DNA of 64,000 bases from Apostichopus japonicus. Lineage: Eukaryota > Echinodermata > Holothuroidea > Aspidochirotida > Stichopodidae. The DNA lies in assembly GCF_037975245.1 (NCBI RefSeq), contig NC_092579.1, positions 1,431,501 through 1,495,500 of the forward strand, in the 5' to 3' direction. Under the pieces are notes generated by a model. That model searched no databases, was not told the origin of the DNA, and saw nothing but the letters and a program-made list of their open reading frames with translations. Shown one piece after another: positions 1 to 13,923 of this stretch (position 1 is its first letter; every line of letters starts with the position of its first letter). A program made the position numbers and the translations under genes.

Positions 1-777
<777 letters not shown>

Positions 778-1663
778 TAGGGCATGTTATCTAACATATG
801 TTCAGTTGAAAGCAAGAAAGAAATCCAGTTTTCAGTCTTGTTTGCTTAAAAAGCAGTGTTTACACATTAAAACATTAAAAGAAGAAGCAGATGTTTTAAT
901 TTGTGTTGTTATTGTGTCCTTACATATATTATATTATGAGGCAATGCAGGCTGGTATGCCCATTTATATTTTTAAGCTTTTTAACCAACCGTTGGGTATA
1001 AAAAAAAATAAAACAACTATTGGGTAAATCTGATACTATTTTTGACCTCTATACTAGGCAGTTTATTAACCAGCTGTTACTTGTACTCTCCTTTCCAATG
1101 AGCAATAACAACATACAGTTATTTTACAGTTATTAACAGACATAGCATATCTTTTATAAGTATAATTGTAAAGATTGATATGTTTTCGGACTGATATTTA
1201 TCTACATTAGGCCTATAAATAGAACTTTCTCATTGCAATCCATGTTTATCTATCATGTATGCAGCGCACATGCAAACTAAAATTCTCCTGTCAGATGGAA
1301 TGTAAAATAATGTCTCCTGGATGCTCTTCACAGCTGTCTTATACCTTTACCATAAACAAGTATGATATCTAGAACATTCTGTTATCAAATCCATTCCAAA
1401 TAAATAGATCTATCCTATTATCCTATTACTTTAACTTCAAAATATTTACATTCAGTATGAAAAGGACATACTGCATGGACAGGATTGCCTTTTCATAATA
1501 TGTAGGCTACCGGCTCCTTTTCTTTCATGGGTTGAAATATTCCTTACATATGTTCTTTCTACCTATCACCAGTATTCAGTACACATCATGACGTTAGCTT
1601 TTGCAACATGAATGACTCTGTTCACACAATGTAACCCTGCCTAACGTCATAGTAACATAATCT

Positions 1664-3825
1664 AACGTCGTTAGCCCTAGCCTAACATAATTTAGGAGCT
1701 AGGCCTCATGTTAGCCCTAGCCTAACATAACTTAGGAGCTAGGCCTAATGTTAGGCCTAAGTTAACATCTGTTAAGCTTGATTAAAGATACCTTCGCAAA
1801 GGTGTTTAACAAACAGTTATACGATTTGGCTTCCAAACATGGCAGCTAGATGCAATTCATTAATCCCATTGGAAGGAACACTACTGTAAACTGTAAGTAT
1901 ATAACCTTAGATTTCTACACAATTCCTCCCGACTTCCCACCCCAGTTCCACCACCACACGCAGTTTATGTTTGCGGATAACCTCGTTGTCAAATATGCCG
2001 CCGTATTACCCATGGTACTTAGGTGCCAAACACTTCCCAACGTCGATTATGGTTCAAGACCCCTTCCCTCTCTTGTGATTCCGCTGCCAGATATTGCTAT
2101 CGAAGATCCGGTGGGGGTTGTGTTGGGGGGGGCGAAATTTCCAATATATGTTCTAATACCGTACTCCTTAGTTGGCACGAAATACAAGGAACTTTGTGTT
2201 GTAAACGTGCAATACAACGCATATACTTTGTGAATTGATTCATATAATGGCCATATGAACATTGTTATTACTTTCTGAGTTCATGATGTATATTTTACCG
2301 TTTTCTCTGAACATAACTTATCAAAACTTGTCAAGTCTTATTTATCTGCCGTTACGGAATGATTTCCCTTTACGAACGTTTTTTTTTATGTCTCCGTAAG
2401 CAAATTGTTTGTTTTGTTTTAGTTCATTCCCTTTACTGGAAATTTGAGAAGAAGACCTTTGAAAATAATTCAATATCGGCAGTAAAAAAAATGAAAACAA
2501 GAACATTCGTTTTCTCTATATATAGATAAGGTTACAATATCTTTTATCATTCGAATTTGGTGCAGACATTTATATATGAATATTGACAGATTCTGTTTTT
2601 ATGGGAATTAATTTGGACCTCAAAGGAATAACAATTTGTCATAACATTGAAACTGGAATCCTCTCTAATTACGATATCAGAGAAAACAATTAAGGAATGA
2701 CAACACTTTGGGATTATTGATTCAGCCCAGCAGTGCGTTATCCGCTCTCTGGACGAAGAACGCAGGTGTCCTCCTAATCATTGGAATAGGGGGGGGGGGG
2801 GTGGGGGTGGTGATCATGGGACTGAACATCTAAGAAGTATGACGTTAACGGAAAACAGACGAAAACAGCTTGGAGTCAATAAAATAGCCATATATTGCAG
2901 CAAAAATAGGAGCTAAGAATACTTTGTTGATTGAAATAGAAATCGTCGACTTGTCTGCGCCTATACACTCAGATTTTTTTCCACAGGTTAAGTTAAATTT
3001 TACTTGATTTTCATGTCAAATAAGAACACTAAAACATTTAAGTAAAATTTAGTCAACTGCTGTTTTGTAAAGTTTAACATGATCAGCATGAAAAGCAACT
3101 ACAAAATTATTATGAAAATTTTGCCAGCCATATCTACATAGCATCCGTTCATGCAGTAAGCGTTTTACACATGTATCAGGTTAATTGTTAAATGCAGCTT
3201 GATGCACTTTTTATGTATTAAATCGATCACAACAGAAAGGCACATTTAAGATCCAACAAAAAGGAATGACAACACAAATAATTCAGAATATTTGATGAAT
3301 GCAACCTTTATTTTAACACTGTACAGAGGGTATCCTGTGCATCTACAGTCATGCATGAATTGTGAACTACATCCATGATATTTTAACTTTTGCGTCCAGT
3401 TATGGATGACAGTTTGCATCAGATACATTAGGGGGCCGTAACCATATTGATATCATACTTTGAAACGGTTAACAATTTCAGCAATTTAAATCCCATTTAT
3501 AGTAAAACAAAAAAGCTACAATAACAAAAACATAAACAAAAGGTTATTAAAAAAACATGAACAAAAGGTTATTAAAAAAACATGAACAAAAGGTACTATC
3601 TCTTAAAGGTGCATGCTAACAAAAATTTAATTTTTTTTTTAATTTTTTTTTTTAGTTTCTGAGATGGAATTTTCACCCAATTCCCACAACATGTGAAGAT
3701 ATTTGAAAGATCCCAAAGAATAACAAAATCAACTGTCTGATTGCAAAATTTGGCAAAGATACAACTCTACCCGCAGCATTAGCTAAAATTTCTTGCATAG
3801 ATACGTAAAATGATCTGTTCATATA
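1664..3825 (+). repeat. Left arm of a large inverted repeat
   Basis: This arm is the reverse complement of 7500-9456 along almost its whole length. Shared landmarks are the outer tandem block (two 40-bp units from 1671 and 1711, rich in TTAGCCCTAGCCTAACATAA), the PLE-LTR-like segment near 2090-2185, a G-run near 2790, and the inner end at TGATCTGTTCATA near 3811-3823. The arm is longer than its partner mainly because of about 215 bp at 1797-2012 that the right arm lacks. It also has an extra 25-bp unit (AGGTTATTAAAAAAACATGA core) at 3541-3590. Divergence is a mix of scattered substitutions and small indels, so the arms are related but not freshly duplicated. No transposase is encoded. The likely nature is a foldback-type element or an inverted segmental duplication. 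Confidence 0.9.
2085..2190 (+). repeat. Penelope-LTR-like segment inside the left arm
   Basis: The stretch aligns by eye with the PLE LTR remnant at 29400-29480 read on the minus strand: TATTGCT, CGAAG, a G/C block, TTCCAATATATGTTCTAA, then TACTCCTTA. The hammerhead-like CTGACGA of the other copy is changed to CTATCGA here, while CGAAAT is kept. The same segment appears inverted in the right arm, so it was part of the unit before the inverted repeat formed. Confidence 0.6.
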
Positions 3826-6800
3826 GTTACTTTAGTTTCAATTACAAAACATCAACCCATGAACATTCCAAGAAACATAATCTTCTATGTCATGTGAACT
3901 TTGCAACTTAAGCATGCTAATATATAATTGAGTACTGTAGTACTGTTCCAACAAGTTAAACGTACTATCAGCTCTTTGACAGGATTATAATATAATACTA
4001 TTAAGCACAATAGATCAATATTTATACATCCTCAAGTAAGAGGGAGGATCTTGAATATTTGCTGGTAGCCACAGTTAACACTGAAATTATTTTCCTTCGC
4101 TTTTTCACATCAATACCCTACCTCTTCAACGTTTATCGTAAACATCATTTTAAAATCTAAAGTTAAATCATAATCAACTGTCGGTTTTGAAGACAATGAC
4201 AAAGATACAACTGTTCCTGTAGTCACCCATATATAAGCAGCATTTTCATAATCTGCTGCAGAAAATAGTTTAATTTCAATTAAGAGTCAACAATCAACCA
4301 GTACCACATAAAGAATGAAAAATGAAGTAAAACGATAAAATCTCTTGAAAGAAAATGGAACAATAGTGAACTTTGTGACATGAAACATATTTGTATAAAC
4401 CTAACCATTAGCATTCTTGTGACACTGAATGCTATGACAGTATAAATCAATTTCATGTTACTGTTTGTGTAATAAATGTTACATTCACCATGTTAAACAC
4501 ACAATCATCACATTGATTGGATTTATTATTGTACTGCTGAGAATTAAGCACAATGAATCTAAACACTCTGACAATAACAACTCTCCCACAAGTCATCCGA
4601 TGTGACAGGTCTGAAAATGTAATGACAAAGAAGCATCTCTTCCTGAAGTCAATTTAAAATAAGCAACAACTTTAGATACACAGTGATTTGTTCATTATTA
4701 GTTTAATTTGCATTAGCATGCAAACCAATCAAAACAATTAGTGGCGAAATGAAAGGATATCATCTTTTTAACAGAAACTGGAAGATACACATCAAAGTGA
4801 ACGTTGAGATGTGAAAACTGCAGTGTGGAATGCTGACTATGACGACTGCTACACTGCAGTTACATTGTCTTTGTTGGTGGCACGGTAAGTACGAAAATCT
4901 GGTTGCACTTCACACTACCAGTCCAGGCAACTCATAAACAACTTTTTGGAAAAATTGACAGGCACCAAGACATGCCATTTGGTATTCCAGATTAAACACA
5001 TATAATGATTTGAAGCACACATCAATGACCTACATAAATGTCCTCTGAGGTACGGCCTGTCTCTCGATGATCACAAATAACTGCTGAGGATGTATTTTGC
5101 TTTCTCCAAGAAGTAACACATATGGCTGAGGCTTTTCTGAAATATTATGCAATAGAACTGCAAGTTGGTGCTTTCCTAAGTAACAAAAAGAAAAGATAAA
5201 TACACTCCCATCATAATAAGTCTGTGTAAAAACCTACATGGTTCCTAGGCTTTATTTGTACGTATACCATTCACAAAAACGTGACATCTGCATCCGAAAA
5301 TAATAAACGTTTAGTGATTCAAGTGGTAAGAAAAATGATTTATCAAGCAAGGACCTTCAACAGAGATACTCTCAAGCTGTTCTATTTTTTTAATGTCTGT
5401 CATAATAAGAAAACAGAACTGTGGTACATTAAGCCATGTCCACTGATTACTATATGCATGATATCTGCACCAAAAACAACAGGGACTATCCTTGGGTTAA
5501 TGGTTATAATTATACATAGTATCAACTCAAGCATAAATATATTTTTTTTAGATTTTGTGTTTTTACATATGGTTATTGTTGAATATGTGTACATAAATTT
5601 CCTTGATATCCACATCCAGGCCTATTGAAGAGCACAAGCTAACGACACAATATGTAGCCTCCATCTGGATTTGGGCGACAATTCATGCATGAAAATTAAA
5701 TTAACTGCTGCGTGAACCCACATTGCTTCATGTAGTGTGCGTGTTCACCATATTATTACAGCTAGGCAACAGCTTTAAGGGTAAATCCCTATAGAGCATG
5801 TATTTACATAAACAAAGGAAAGAACTTCCCACGCATAGAACTTGGCAATGATTAGTACTGATTGCCAAAGACACAGTTAATCTAATTTTCATGCATGAAT
5901 TGTCGCCCAAATCCAGATGGACGTAGCTACACAATGTGTGGTTAGTTTGAGTTCTTCTATAGGCGCACACAAGTCGAAGATTACTATTTCAATCAACAAA
6001 GTAATTCTTAGCGCCTCTTTTTGCTAGATTGGATATATCATTCACAAACAGAAATATATCCTAGCGGGAATGTGGATAATTCGGTGTCTCTGCACCTCTT
6101 TCCTCCACCCCTTCCCCTCTCTCTCTTTGCATGAAACAGATGGTCCGTCGGAGGGGAACAAGTTGGAGGAGCAGGGGAGGCGGTGATGGCGATGGCGTGT
6201 CCAAGGTTTCCTGGAATACAATTGCTTCGAATTAATTCTTTTACAAAATCGGCTGGAAAGAGACAGTTAGGGTAATAACAGGAAAACATCGGTTTTAAAG
6301 CTGTAATGTAAGAGGTTCATATACAAGTTTAAAGACTTATACTACAAATAAATCAAATGAAATAGAATCGTAATGATATGATTTCATCATGATTGATAAT
6401 TATTATGACTTGTTGTTCAAGTAATTGCACCTTATTTTGCAAAATTATTTAATCTGAAGACCAAAGTTTATTTTTGTCCCCATATGCATCAAGAATTTCG
6501 CCATCAAGAACTATTCCTCTTTCGTTTTTTTCTATTTTCTTTCATCTGTATAATTTAACTTTTCTGCTTTTTTATGATGAATGACGTTTGAATTGAATAA
6601 CTCCCTTGTTGGTTGAGTGCAACAGCGAGTGTTAAACGCAAAAACATAAATGATAATATAATAAGAGGTAAAACGAATCAGATCTCAAACATGATCTTGC
6701 GCAATACAGGAACTACACAAAATAACATTTTAAACATCGGCTTAATTAAGTTGACTGAAGTCTAGATGATATGTATTTAACTGTAAACAGCTTAAACATA

Positions 6801-7499
6801 TCACCTTGCCAATATGCACAATCACTTAGCAAACATTTTATATGAATCTAATGCAATAACCATGCGTGCATGCACTCAATCATGAAACGCATTTCGTAGA
6901 ACTGAGCTATATTTAGGTTCAGTGTAGGCCTATGTCATTACAGATTAAAAGACATATTATGAAAGCTATGAAGAACCTTAATTGCTTTCATCCGTCCCTC
7001 CCTCCCTCCCTTCCTCCCTCCCTTCCATCCTCCCTCCGTCCTTCATCTTCTCCCTTGGGAGCATTGATGAGAAGATGACTACCTCACTAAACGAATACTT
7101 CACAGATTGGAACTGAAAGGATGAAAAAACAAAAGTAAAGAGAATAATAGAAGTAGTACAAAGAACTATACAATAGAAATAATAAGCCGATGCCGCATTA
7201 GTTTGGAATGCCATGACCTCTGACGTCTCTGGTATAGGAATCCCGTTCTAGAGTTTTAGCGAACAACTCTTTACTCTTTTTAAGTACTCTCATAAATTGT
7301 ATAGATATGTAAATATATAACTCATAATCTATCATAGGGGACTATTCAATGTCTTCCGTTGGTTATCATGTGTGTCGCCCTCTATTTTCATTAGTCATGT
7401 AGCATCTGCTAAATAATCTTGTTAGAACCGATTCCGAGATTTCAGGGTCAGTCTTTCCCATGATCTGATTCGTTTCATAGCTCGCTAAGTAAGTATGAA
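3826..7499. other. Spacer between the inverted-repeat arms
   Basis: About 3.7 kb of AT-rich sequence without a convincing gene. It contains a nested inverted repeat (5641-5935), a third partial copy of arm sequence (5964-6025, same orientation as the right arm around 8361-8425), a C/T-rich patch at 6100-6125 and a CCCT-rich patch at 6990-7040. The short ORFs seen here have no recognisable domains. Confidence 0.6.
5641..5935. repeat. Nested inverted repeat with about 60-bp arms
   Basis: The arms at about 5645-5705 and 5877-5935 are near-perfect reverse complements. They share the palindromic ATTCATGCATGAA and the phrase CCATCTGGATTTGGGCGACA. About 170 bp separates them. It lies beside the third copy of arm sequence, so the inner structure appears to have grown by repeated inversion or duplication. 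Confidence 0.85.
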
Positions 7500-9456
7500 G
7501 TTATGAACAGATCATTTTACGTATCTAATGCAAGAAATTTTAGCTAATGCTGCGGGTAGAGTTGTATCTTTGCCAAATTTTGCAATCAGACAGTTGATTA
7601 TGTTTTTTTTTTGGGGGGGGGGGGAATCTTTCATATATCTTTACATGTTGGGGGAGTTGGGTGAAAATTCTTAAGTCGACCAAATGCTTTTTGAACATGC
7701 TCAGAAACTAAAAAAAAAAAATTAAATGTTTGTTAGCATGCACCTTTAAGAGATAGTACCTTTTGTTTATGTTTTTTTATAACCTTTTGTTTATGTTTTT
7801 GTTATTGTAGTTTTTATTGTTTTACTATAGGTGGGATTTAAATTGCTGAAATTGTTAACCGTTTCAAAGTATGATATCAATGTGGTTACGGCCCCCTAAT
7901 GTATCTGATGCAAACTGTCATCCATAACTGGCCACAAAAGTTAAAATATCATGTATGTAGTTCACTATTCATACATGATTGTAGATGCACAGGATACCCT
8001 CTGTATAGTGTTAAAATATAAGGTTGCATTCATCAAATATTCTGAATTATTTGTTTTGTCATTCCTTTTTGTTGTCTCTTAAATGTGCCTTTCTGGTGTG
8101 ATCGATTTAATACCCAAAAAAAAGTGGACCAAGCTGCATTTAACAATTAACCTGATACATGTGTAAAACGCTTACTGAACGGGTGCTATGTAGAAATCGC
8201 TGGCGAAATTTTCATAATAATTTTGTAGTTGCGTTATATGCTGATCATGTAAAACTTTACAAAACAGAAGTTAAGTAAATTTTACTTAAATGTTTAAGTG
8301 TTCTTATTTGACATGAAAATCAAGTAAAAGTTTACTTAACCTGTGAAAAAAATCTGAGTGTATAGGCGCACACAAGTCGACGATTTCTATTTCAATCAAC
8401 AAAATATTCTTAGCTCCTATTTTTGCTGCAATATGTGGCTATTTTATTGACTCCAAAGCTGTTTCGCCTGTTTGCCGTTAACATCGTATTTTTTAGGTGT
8501 TCAGTCCCGTGGTTTCCAACCCCCCACCACCCCAACCCACCCCCCATGCAATAATTTGGAGGACACCTGCGTTCTTCGTCCAGACAGCGGATAACTCACT
8601 GCTGGGCTGAATCAATAATCCTGAAGTTTTGTCAATTCCCTAATTGTTCTCTCAGATATCGTAATTAAAGAGGATTTCAGTCTCAATGTTATGACAAATT
8701 GTTATTCCTTTGAGGTCCAAATTAATTCCCATAAAAACAGAATCTGTCAATATTCATATATAAATGTCTGCACCAAATTCGAATGATAAAAGATATTGTA
8801 ACCTTATCTATATATAGAGAAAACGAATGTTCTTGTTTTCATTTTTTTTACTGCCGATATTGAATTATTTTCAAAGGTCTTATTCTCAAATTTCCAGTAA
8901 AGGGAATGAACTAAAACAAAACAAACAATTTGCTTACGGAGACATAAAAAAAAAACGTTCGTAAAGGGAAATCATTCCGTAACGGCAGATAAATAAGACT
9001 TGACAAGTTTTGATAAGTTATGTTCAGAGAAAACGGTAAAATATTCATCATGAACTCAGAAAGTCATAACAATGTTCATATGACCATTATATGAATCAAT
9101 TCACAAAGTATATGCGTTGTATTGCACGTTCACAACACAAAGTTCCTTGTATTTCGTGCCAACTAAGGAGTACTGTATTAGAACATATTTTGGAAATTTC
9201 GCCCCCCCCCCCCTAAACCCAACCCCCACCGGATCATCAATAGCAATATCTGGCAGCGGAATCACAAGAGAGGGAAGGGTTCTTGAACCATAATCGACGT
9301 TGGGAAGTGTTTGGCACCTAAGTACCGAAGGTATCTTTAATCAAGCTTAACAGATGTTAACTTAGGCCTAACATTAGGCCTAGCTCCTAAATTATGTTAG
9401 GCTAGGGCTAACATGAGGCCTAGCTCCTAAATTTTGTTAGGCTAGTGCTAACGACG
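7500..9456 (-). repeat. Right arm of the large inverted repeat
   Basis: Reverse complement of the left arm at 1664-3825. It lacks the 215-bp segment found at 1797-2012: the sequence joins directly where CCTTCG meets GTACTTAGG when read on the minus strand. It has one fewer copy of the 25-bp AGGTTATT unit. Its inner end is at GAACAGATCATTTTACG near 7505 and its outer end at CTAACGACG near 9456. A Penelope-LTR-like segment lies at about 9148-9256 on the minus strand. Confidence 0.9.
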
Positions 9457-10046
9457 GTAACGAAGGCAAAGAATGTGCTGTTTGATATATACTTATGTTT
9501 ATCATGATTACGAAGCATTTTGTGATTCTGTACATTAATTTACAATGCAGAGATATAAATAACAATCGTGCCAAATGGACAAAGGTTTCCATAGCAACCA
9601 AGGGTGACGTATGAAATGTAACCGAGACGAAATGCTGCAACCAAGGAAAGAAAGTAAAGAATCAACGGTTCAAAACTCAAGGGCAAAATCTGAGTTGAAT
9701 TGCAATGAAAGCCAACTAGGATGGTTTTGAGGGTAAACATAATATATTCAATGGATGGCAATGGATTGTCATACAGAAGCTTGGATTTTTTGTTAACAAT
9801 GTTATAAAATACTTTCAATTCTCCATTAAGCATTAAAGAAGTAAAGTTATGCGAAACGATACAGATTATTAGGACAGATGTTTAGTGGAGAAATTTTTTG
9901 AAATTAACAAAAATCGTTTCTACGTGTCAATTTTTGATCTAATACTTTCCACATTGAATGCAAATAAACGAGTCCACAGAACACCTCTTTCCTGCGTTAA
10001 TAACAAGAAATATCGACTATTGCAACTCTTTACCTTGTGGGTTTCC

Positions 10047-10048
<2 letters not shown>
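9457..10048. other. Non-coding interval
   Basis: I see nothing beyond short ORFs without recognisable features. Confidence 0.4.

Positions 10049-10084
<36 letters not shown>
10049..10084. repeat. (ACAG)n microsatellite
   Basis: Nine tandem ACAG units. Overlapping short ORFs only read through the repeat as TDRQ. Confidence 0.95.
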
Positions 10085-11150
10085 CGTATTAATGAAGCGG
10101 ATTCGGAATTTCAGCTGTTAGAGTATAATAATACAACACATTTTAAACATGCATGCAAGCATCAGTTACGTACCATATTTCACGAGCATCACTGGTTGAT
10201 TATGAAGCAGACATTCATCTTTCACAAGGTTATACTCTCCATTACTGTTTCGCTCTCTATACAAGCTAGGCTAATATCAATGTTAACTTCTTCATCGTCA
10301 CCTAACATTAAGACGTCTCCGTAGGACTATAATAAAACATACGTTTCTCATTCCTATTTCATCGACCATAATCGTACGCGGTCGTAACTTTCGGAATTTT
10401 TGCCGCCCACTTGATTGGAAATCAATCCTTCTTTCCTTTGAGCTTTAGATCCAAATAAAGAAAAGATCTGTTTTTCTTCAGGCCTGTTGTTAGATTCTGT
10501 AGTTATAAAAATTGTGCCACCATTGCCTATAAATCCATTAAATTCGAAGGAAGGCATAATGTTTGCTGAATGTTAGATCGAGAGAGAACTAGTAACTTGA
10601 GGTAAAGATTGCAAGATTCGTTAGAATAAAAACCTTGATAGTGAACTTTCCACCTTATTCTTCAATGTAGCTCTGATTGATCCAAAGTTATGGTGCAGCT
10701 TTTCCTGGAGTAATGAAGATAAGGTGCCATCTGTGCTGGTTCATATTTGTTATCAAACAAAGTAAAGCTTTAGCTCAAATGGTTTCACCCTGAGAAAACT
10801 GCCTAGAAGTCTGTCATCCTACCGCATATTATCTATACAGTATCCGTATGGTATCGTGTTTGATTTATGATATGGTATGATTTTGGTTTGTTAAAAACTG
10901 AAGAAGAATCCTTTCAAAATGCCCAATGTTCAAGGTGTGACGTCACAATTATCAGTTTCTTTCTATTTCTTCTTGCACCGTTATATATTTTCAATGTCAA
11001 ATTAAACACGAACTATATTGTACAACTTTTAATATTTAACGTTTAAAAAGGGAAATACTAATATTTAAGTAAACACGTTATTTCGGAAGAAAGGGATAAA
11101 CATTACGAATTATCAGTCTTTTGTTCATGACCGTGTCTCTTTAATTCCAT
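10085..11150. other. Non-coding interval
   Basis: AT-rich sequence; no gene, RNA or repeat recognised. Confidence 0.4.
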
Positions 11151-11272
11151 ATTTAGACTTGTACCAGCCGCCACTATTGCTTGTGACATGAAGCAAGCCT
11201 GATAATTTCGTATTTAGACTTGTACCAGCCGTCACTCTTGCTTGTGACATGACGCAAGCCTGATATCTCGAA
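11151..11272. repeat. Two-copy tandem duplication, about 61-bp unit
   Basis: ATTTAGACTTGTACCAGCCG...GCAAGCCTGATA occurs twice in a row with four or five differences. No coding content; probably a local slippage or unequal-exchange duplication. The following sequence to 12177 shows nothing recognisable. Confidence 0.85.
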
Positions 11273-12177
11273 AATGCCGACTTTGCTTAAAAGTTGTTCT
11301 CAGTTATTTAAGTAGAATGCAGATCACCTGCAGATCAAATAGGTCAGTGATAATAACTGGCTTTGTATCTCATTTAAAGAGTGTCCCGTCCTCGGTTAAA
11401 GTCCTACCTAAATATATATTATGCAATCCCATAATGCCACGGAATTGATCAAGTTCAAGTACTTAGTTCAGTGCCCTTTATGCTGATTATTACGATGATG
11501 TTTACACTATATCTTCATGTACACCGGCTCTAGTAAACATACAGATTGAGTACCAGTAGATTGTTAAAAAAAAAAAAGAAGATATATGGTAAGAAATTTA
11601 ATACAAACTTAATCATCAATACAAAATTTTTAATGACATTTACATACCAGTAACGGTGCTTATTTTGAAGGCCTGTAGATCTAATTTCTCGGAAAGAATT
11701 ATTACCCGTTACTTGATATGACATTAAGGCTCTCTGCAGGTCAAATCAACCCTTGTTCGACAACAACAAGAATTGTTTACACTTCTACTCAGATATTATG
11801 CTATTACAACCTTGTTACTTTACATAATTGTATTGAAAATAGATAGTAACGTCAGCTTCTAAGTAAAAGACTAAACTTAAATAATGGACCTTGTTGTCAA
11901 TATTCCACTTCAGTTTTGAATAAACTGACTATTTTGATCCTCTAAGAAAATATAAGGCCCAATTTTATATCACAAACAAACAAGCAAACTAAAAAACAGC
12001 AAGAAAAACAGAGTATACTGAAAAGAGGCCTCTTTTAACTTATGTATGCAAGGGGATAGCAAAACGAAAAGTCACAAACACAGTTGTTTACCGGAAGAGC
12101 AAAATTGATAGCTAGAATCCAAAATTTGACTACTCTGACCAACAAATATTGTAACTCTTAAAAGGTGTTCCATTTTA

Positions 12178-12500
12178 ACAATTACACTTCAGGGTTGTTC
12201 AGGGTTGGATTTGATATGGATACATCTGGTTGTTTTTGTTTTAAGCTTACTTGCCCAAACACTCTCATGTCATACAATTCTCTCGCAACGTAGTTTTCAA
12301 ATAGCCTAGGGCTTGTGCTTTGTTTTGTTGTGAAAATGCTATATCTGCAATTGGTATTTATATTTATCGGTAATTAAGGAATATGTAAATAAGGTCTTAG
12401 TTCAATGAGACACCTTCATTGGTTACGTATTTCCATTGCCTAACTTGTTTTTTGTTTGCTTGATTGATTAAATTGATTGATTGATGGATGGATGGATAAC
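12178..12500 (+). repeat. Direct segmental duplication, copy 1
   Basis: Aligns with 12898-13206 from AACAATTACACTTCA through GTCTTAGTTCAATGAGACAC to the GATT/GATGGATGGA-rich end. The two copies differ by scattered substitutions and small indels. No ORF is conserved between them, so this is a duplication of non-coding DNA. The two copies are now separated by a hAT-like element. Confidence 0.9.
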
Positions 12501-12544
12501 GATGTTATCCACCAATAACCATTGATTGATTGATGGATTACAAT

Positions 12545-12894
12545 CAGTGACGTAGGAAGGTACTTTTGATTGGGGGGGGGGGCTAAAGACTGATGGCCGG
12601 CCTGGGGGAGGAGTCTAAGGGGAGGGGGAATTTTTTGGAATTTCCAGGTGGCCTCAGATGCAATTTGGTGCAATATAGCACATTTCAATACCCACTCCAT
12701 TTTGTAAATAATGTTGCATTTTCACCTGGCCTTAGATGCAATTTGGTGCTCCAAATGAGATTTTTTTCTCATTTGGAAATGAAAAAGGGGTTTTCTGACT
12801 TTCGGAGAGGGGGGGGGGCGGAATGATACTTCCGCCGCCCATATTTTTCACTGGGGGGACTGGCGCCCCCAGTCCCCCGGTTCTTACGCCCTTG
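12545..12894. mobile_element. Non-autonomous hAT-like element (MITE)
   Basis: About 350 bp with related ends: CAGTGACGTAGGAA at the left and the complement of CAAGGGCGTAAGAA at the right (10 of 14 positions match). It is flanked by ATTACAAT and ATAACAAT, an 8-bp target-site duplication with one mismatch, which is the hAT length. Inside are G-runs, two copies of CTTAGATGCAATTTGGTG-type sequence and a short C/G-rich inverted repeat near the right end. No transposase is encoded; it would depend on one supplied elsewhere. Confidence 0.7.
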
Positions 12895-12897
12895 ATA

Positions 12898-13206
12898 ACA
12901 ATTACACTTCACGGTTGTTCAGGGTTGGTCTTGATTTGGCAACATCTGTGTTTGTCCTACTTACCCAAGCAATCTCATGTCATACAGTTCTCTTGCAATG
13001 TAGTTTTCAAATAGCCTTGGGTTTGTGCGTTGTTTTGTTGTGAACATACTATTTTACTCTGCAATTGGAATTTACATTTATCAGTAAATAAGGAATATGT
13101 AAATGAAGTCTTAGTTCAATGAGACACCTTGCTTGGTTATTTATTTCCATTGATTAATTGTTTGTTTGATTGATCAAATTGATTGGTTGATGGATGGATA
13201 GACTGA
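12898..13206 (+). repeat. Direct segmental duplication, copy 2
   Basis: Second copy of the unit at 12178-12500, in the same orientation. The element at 12545-12894 sits exactly at the junction. The sequence from 13207 to 13833 shows nothing I can assign. Confidence 0.9.
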
Positions 13207-13833
13207 TTGATTAAGAGATTCCGGAATATAATAAAATCCCATAACAAAAGGAATAAAACATTTACACCAAAGACACAAACAATCCCGCAAACAGGAATAT
13301 AATTTGTAATACTGTTAGTGTTGTCTTCCCTCTTAAAACAATGACAAGCAAACAATGCAGTTAATAAAGAAAGATTTGCAGTTTAACTATGACACAGAAA
13401 AGTGCTAATTATCTTAACTGATGATCTAGTGTATCTTTAAACGACAACGCAATACCAGTTTGCACTGTTACAAACATAATTTTACATTATAAAACGCTAA
13501 ATTTAATTGATCTGTGTAAAACCACAAATGACAAACGGTATTAATTAACACGTTCCCTTGAAAGGGTAACATGAAACTTCCGATGTATCTTTGACTATTC
13601 ATGCATTGAATGTAGTCCAAGCAGTAACATCGCGTGAGAATAAACTGGACTCTCTTGACACAGTTTCAGAGTTCAAACATTCCAATAATTATTGTTAAAG
13701 ATGTCAATCAGCTAATGACAATAACAAGCTATCCGCATCTGTAATTAATGTCAAAGCATTTCTTACCATTAAAGTCGGTCGACGGTAATCGAAGCAATTT
13801 GTATACTGATGGGTTTAATACTTAATAAAGCGT

Positions 13834-13923
13834 ACTTATCTAGCGTCATACTTTCATTGTGTTACATTTTGTACATTTCATTCCAATGCCAAGTATTGCT
13901 GCCAAGTATTGCTGACGAAATTT

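Noticed and set aside
1850-2233. 127-codon ORF in the left inverted-repeat arm
   Set aside because: Its first part lies in the 215 bp absent from the other arm and the rest is PLE-LTR-like and frame-shifted in the partner arm; no domain.
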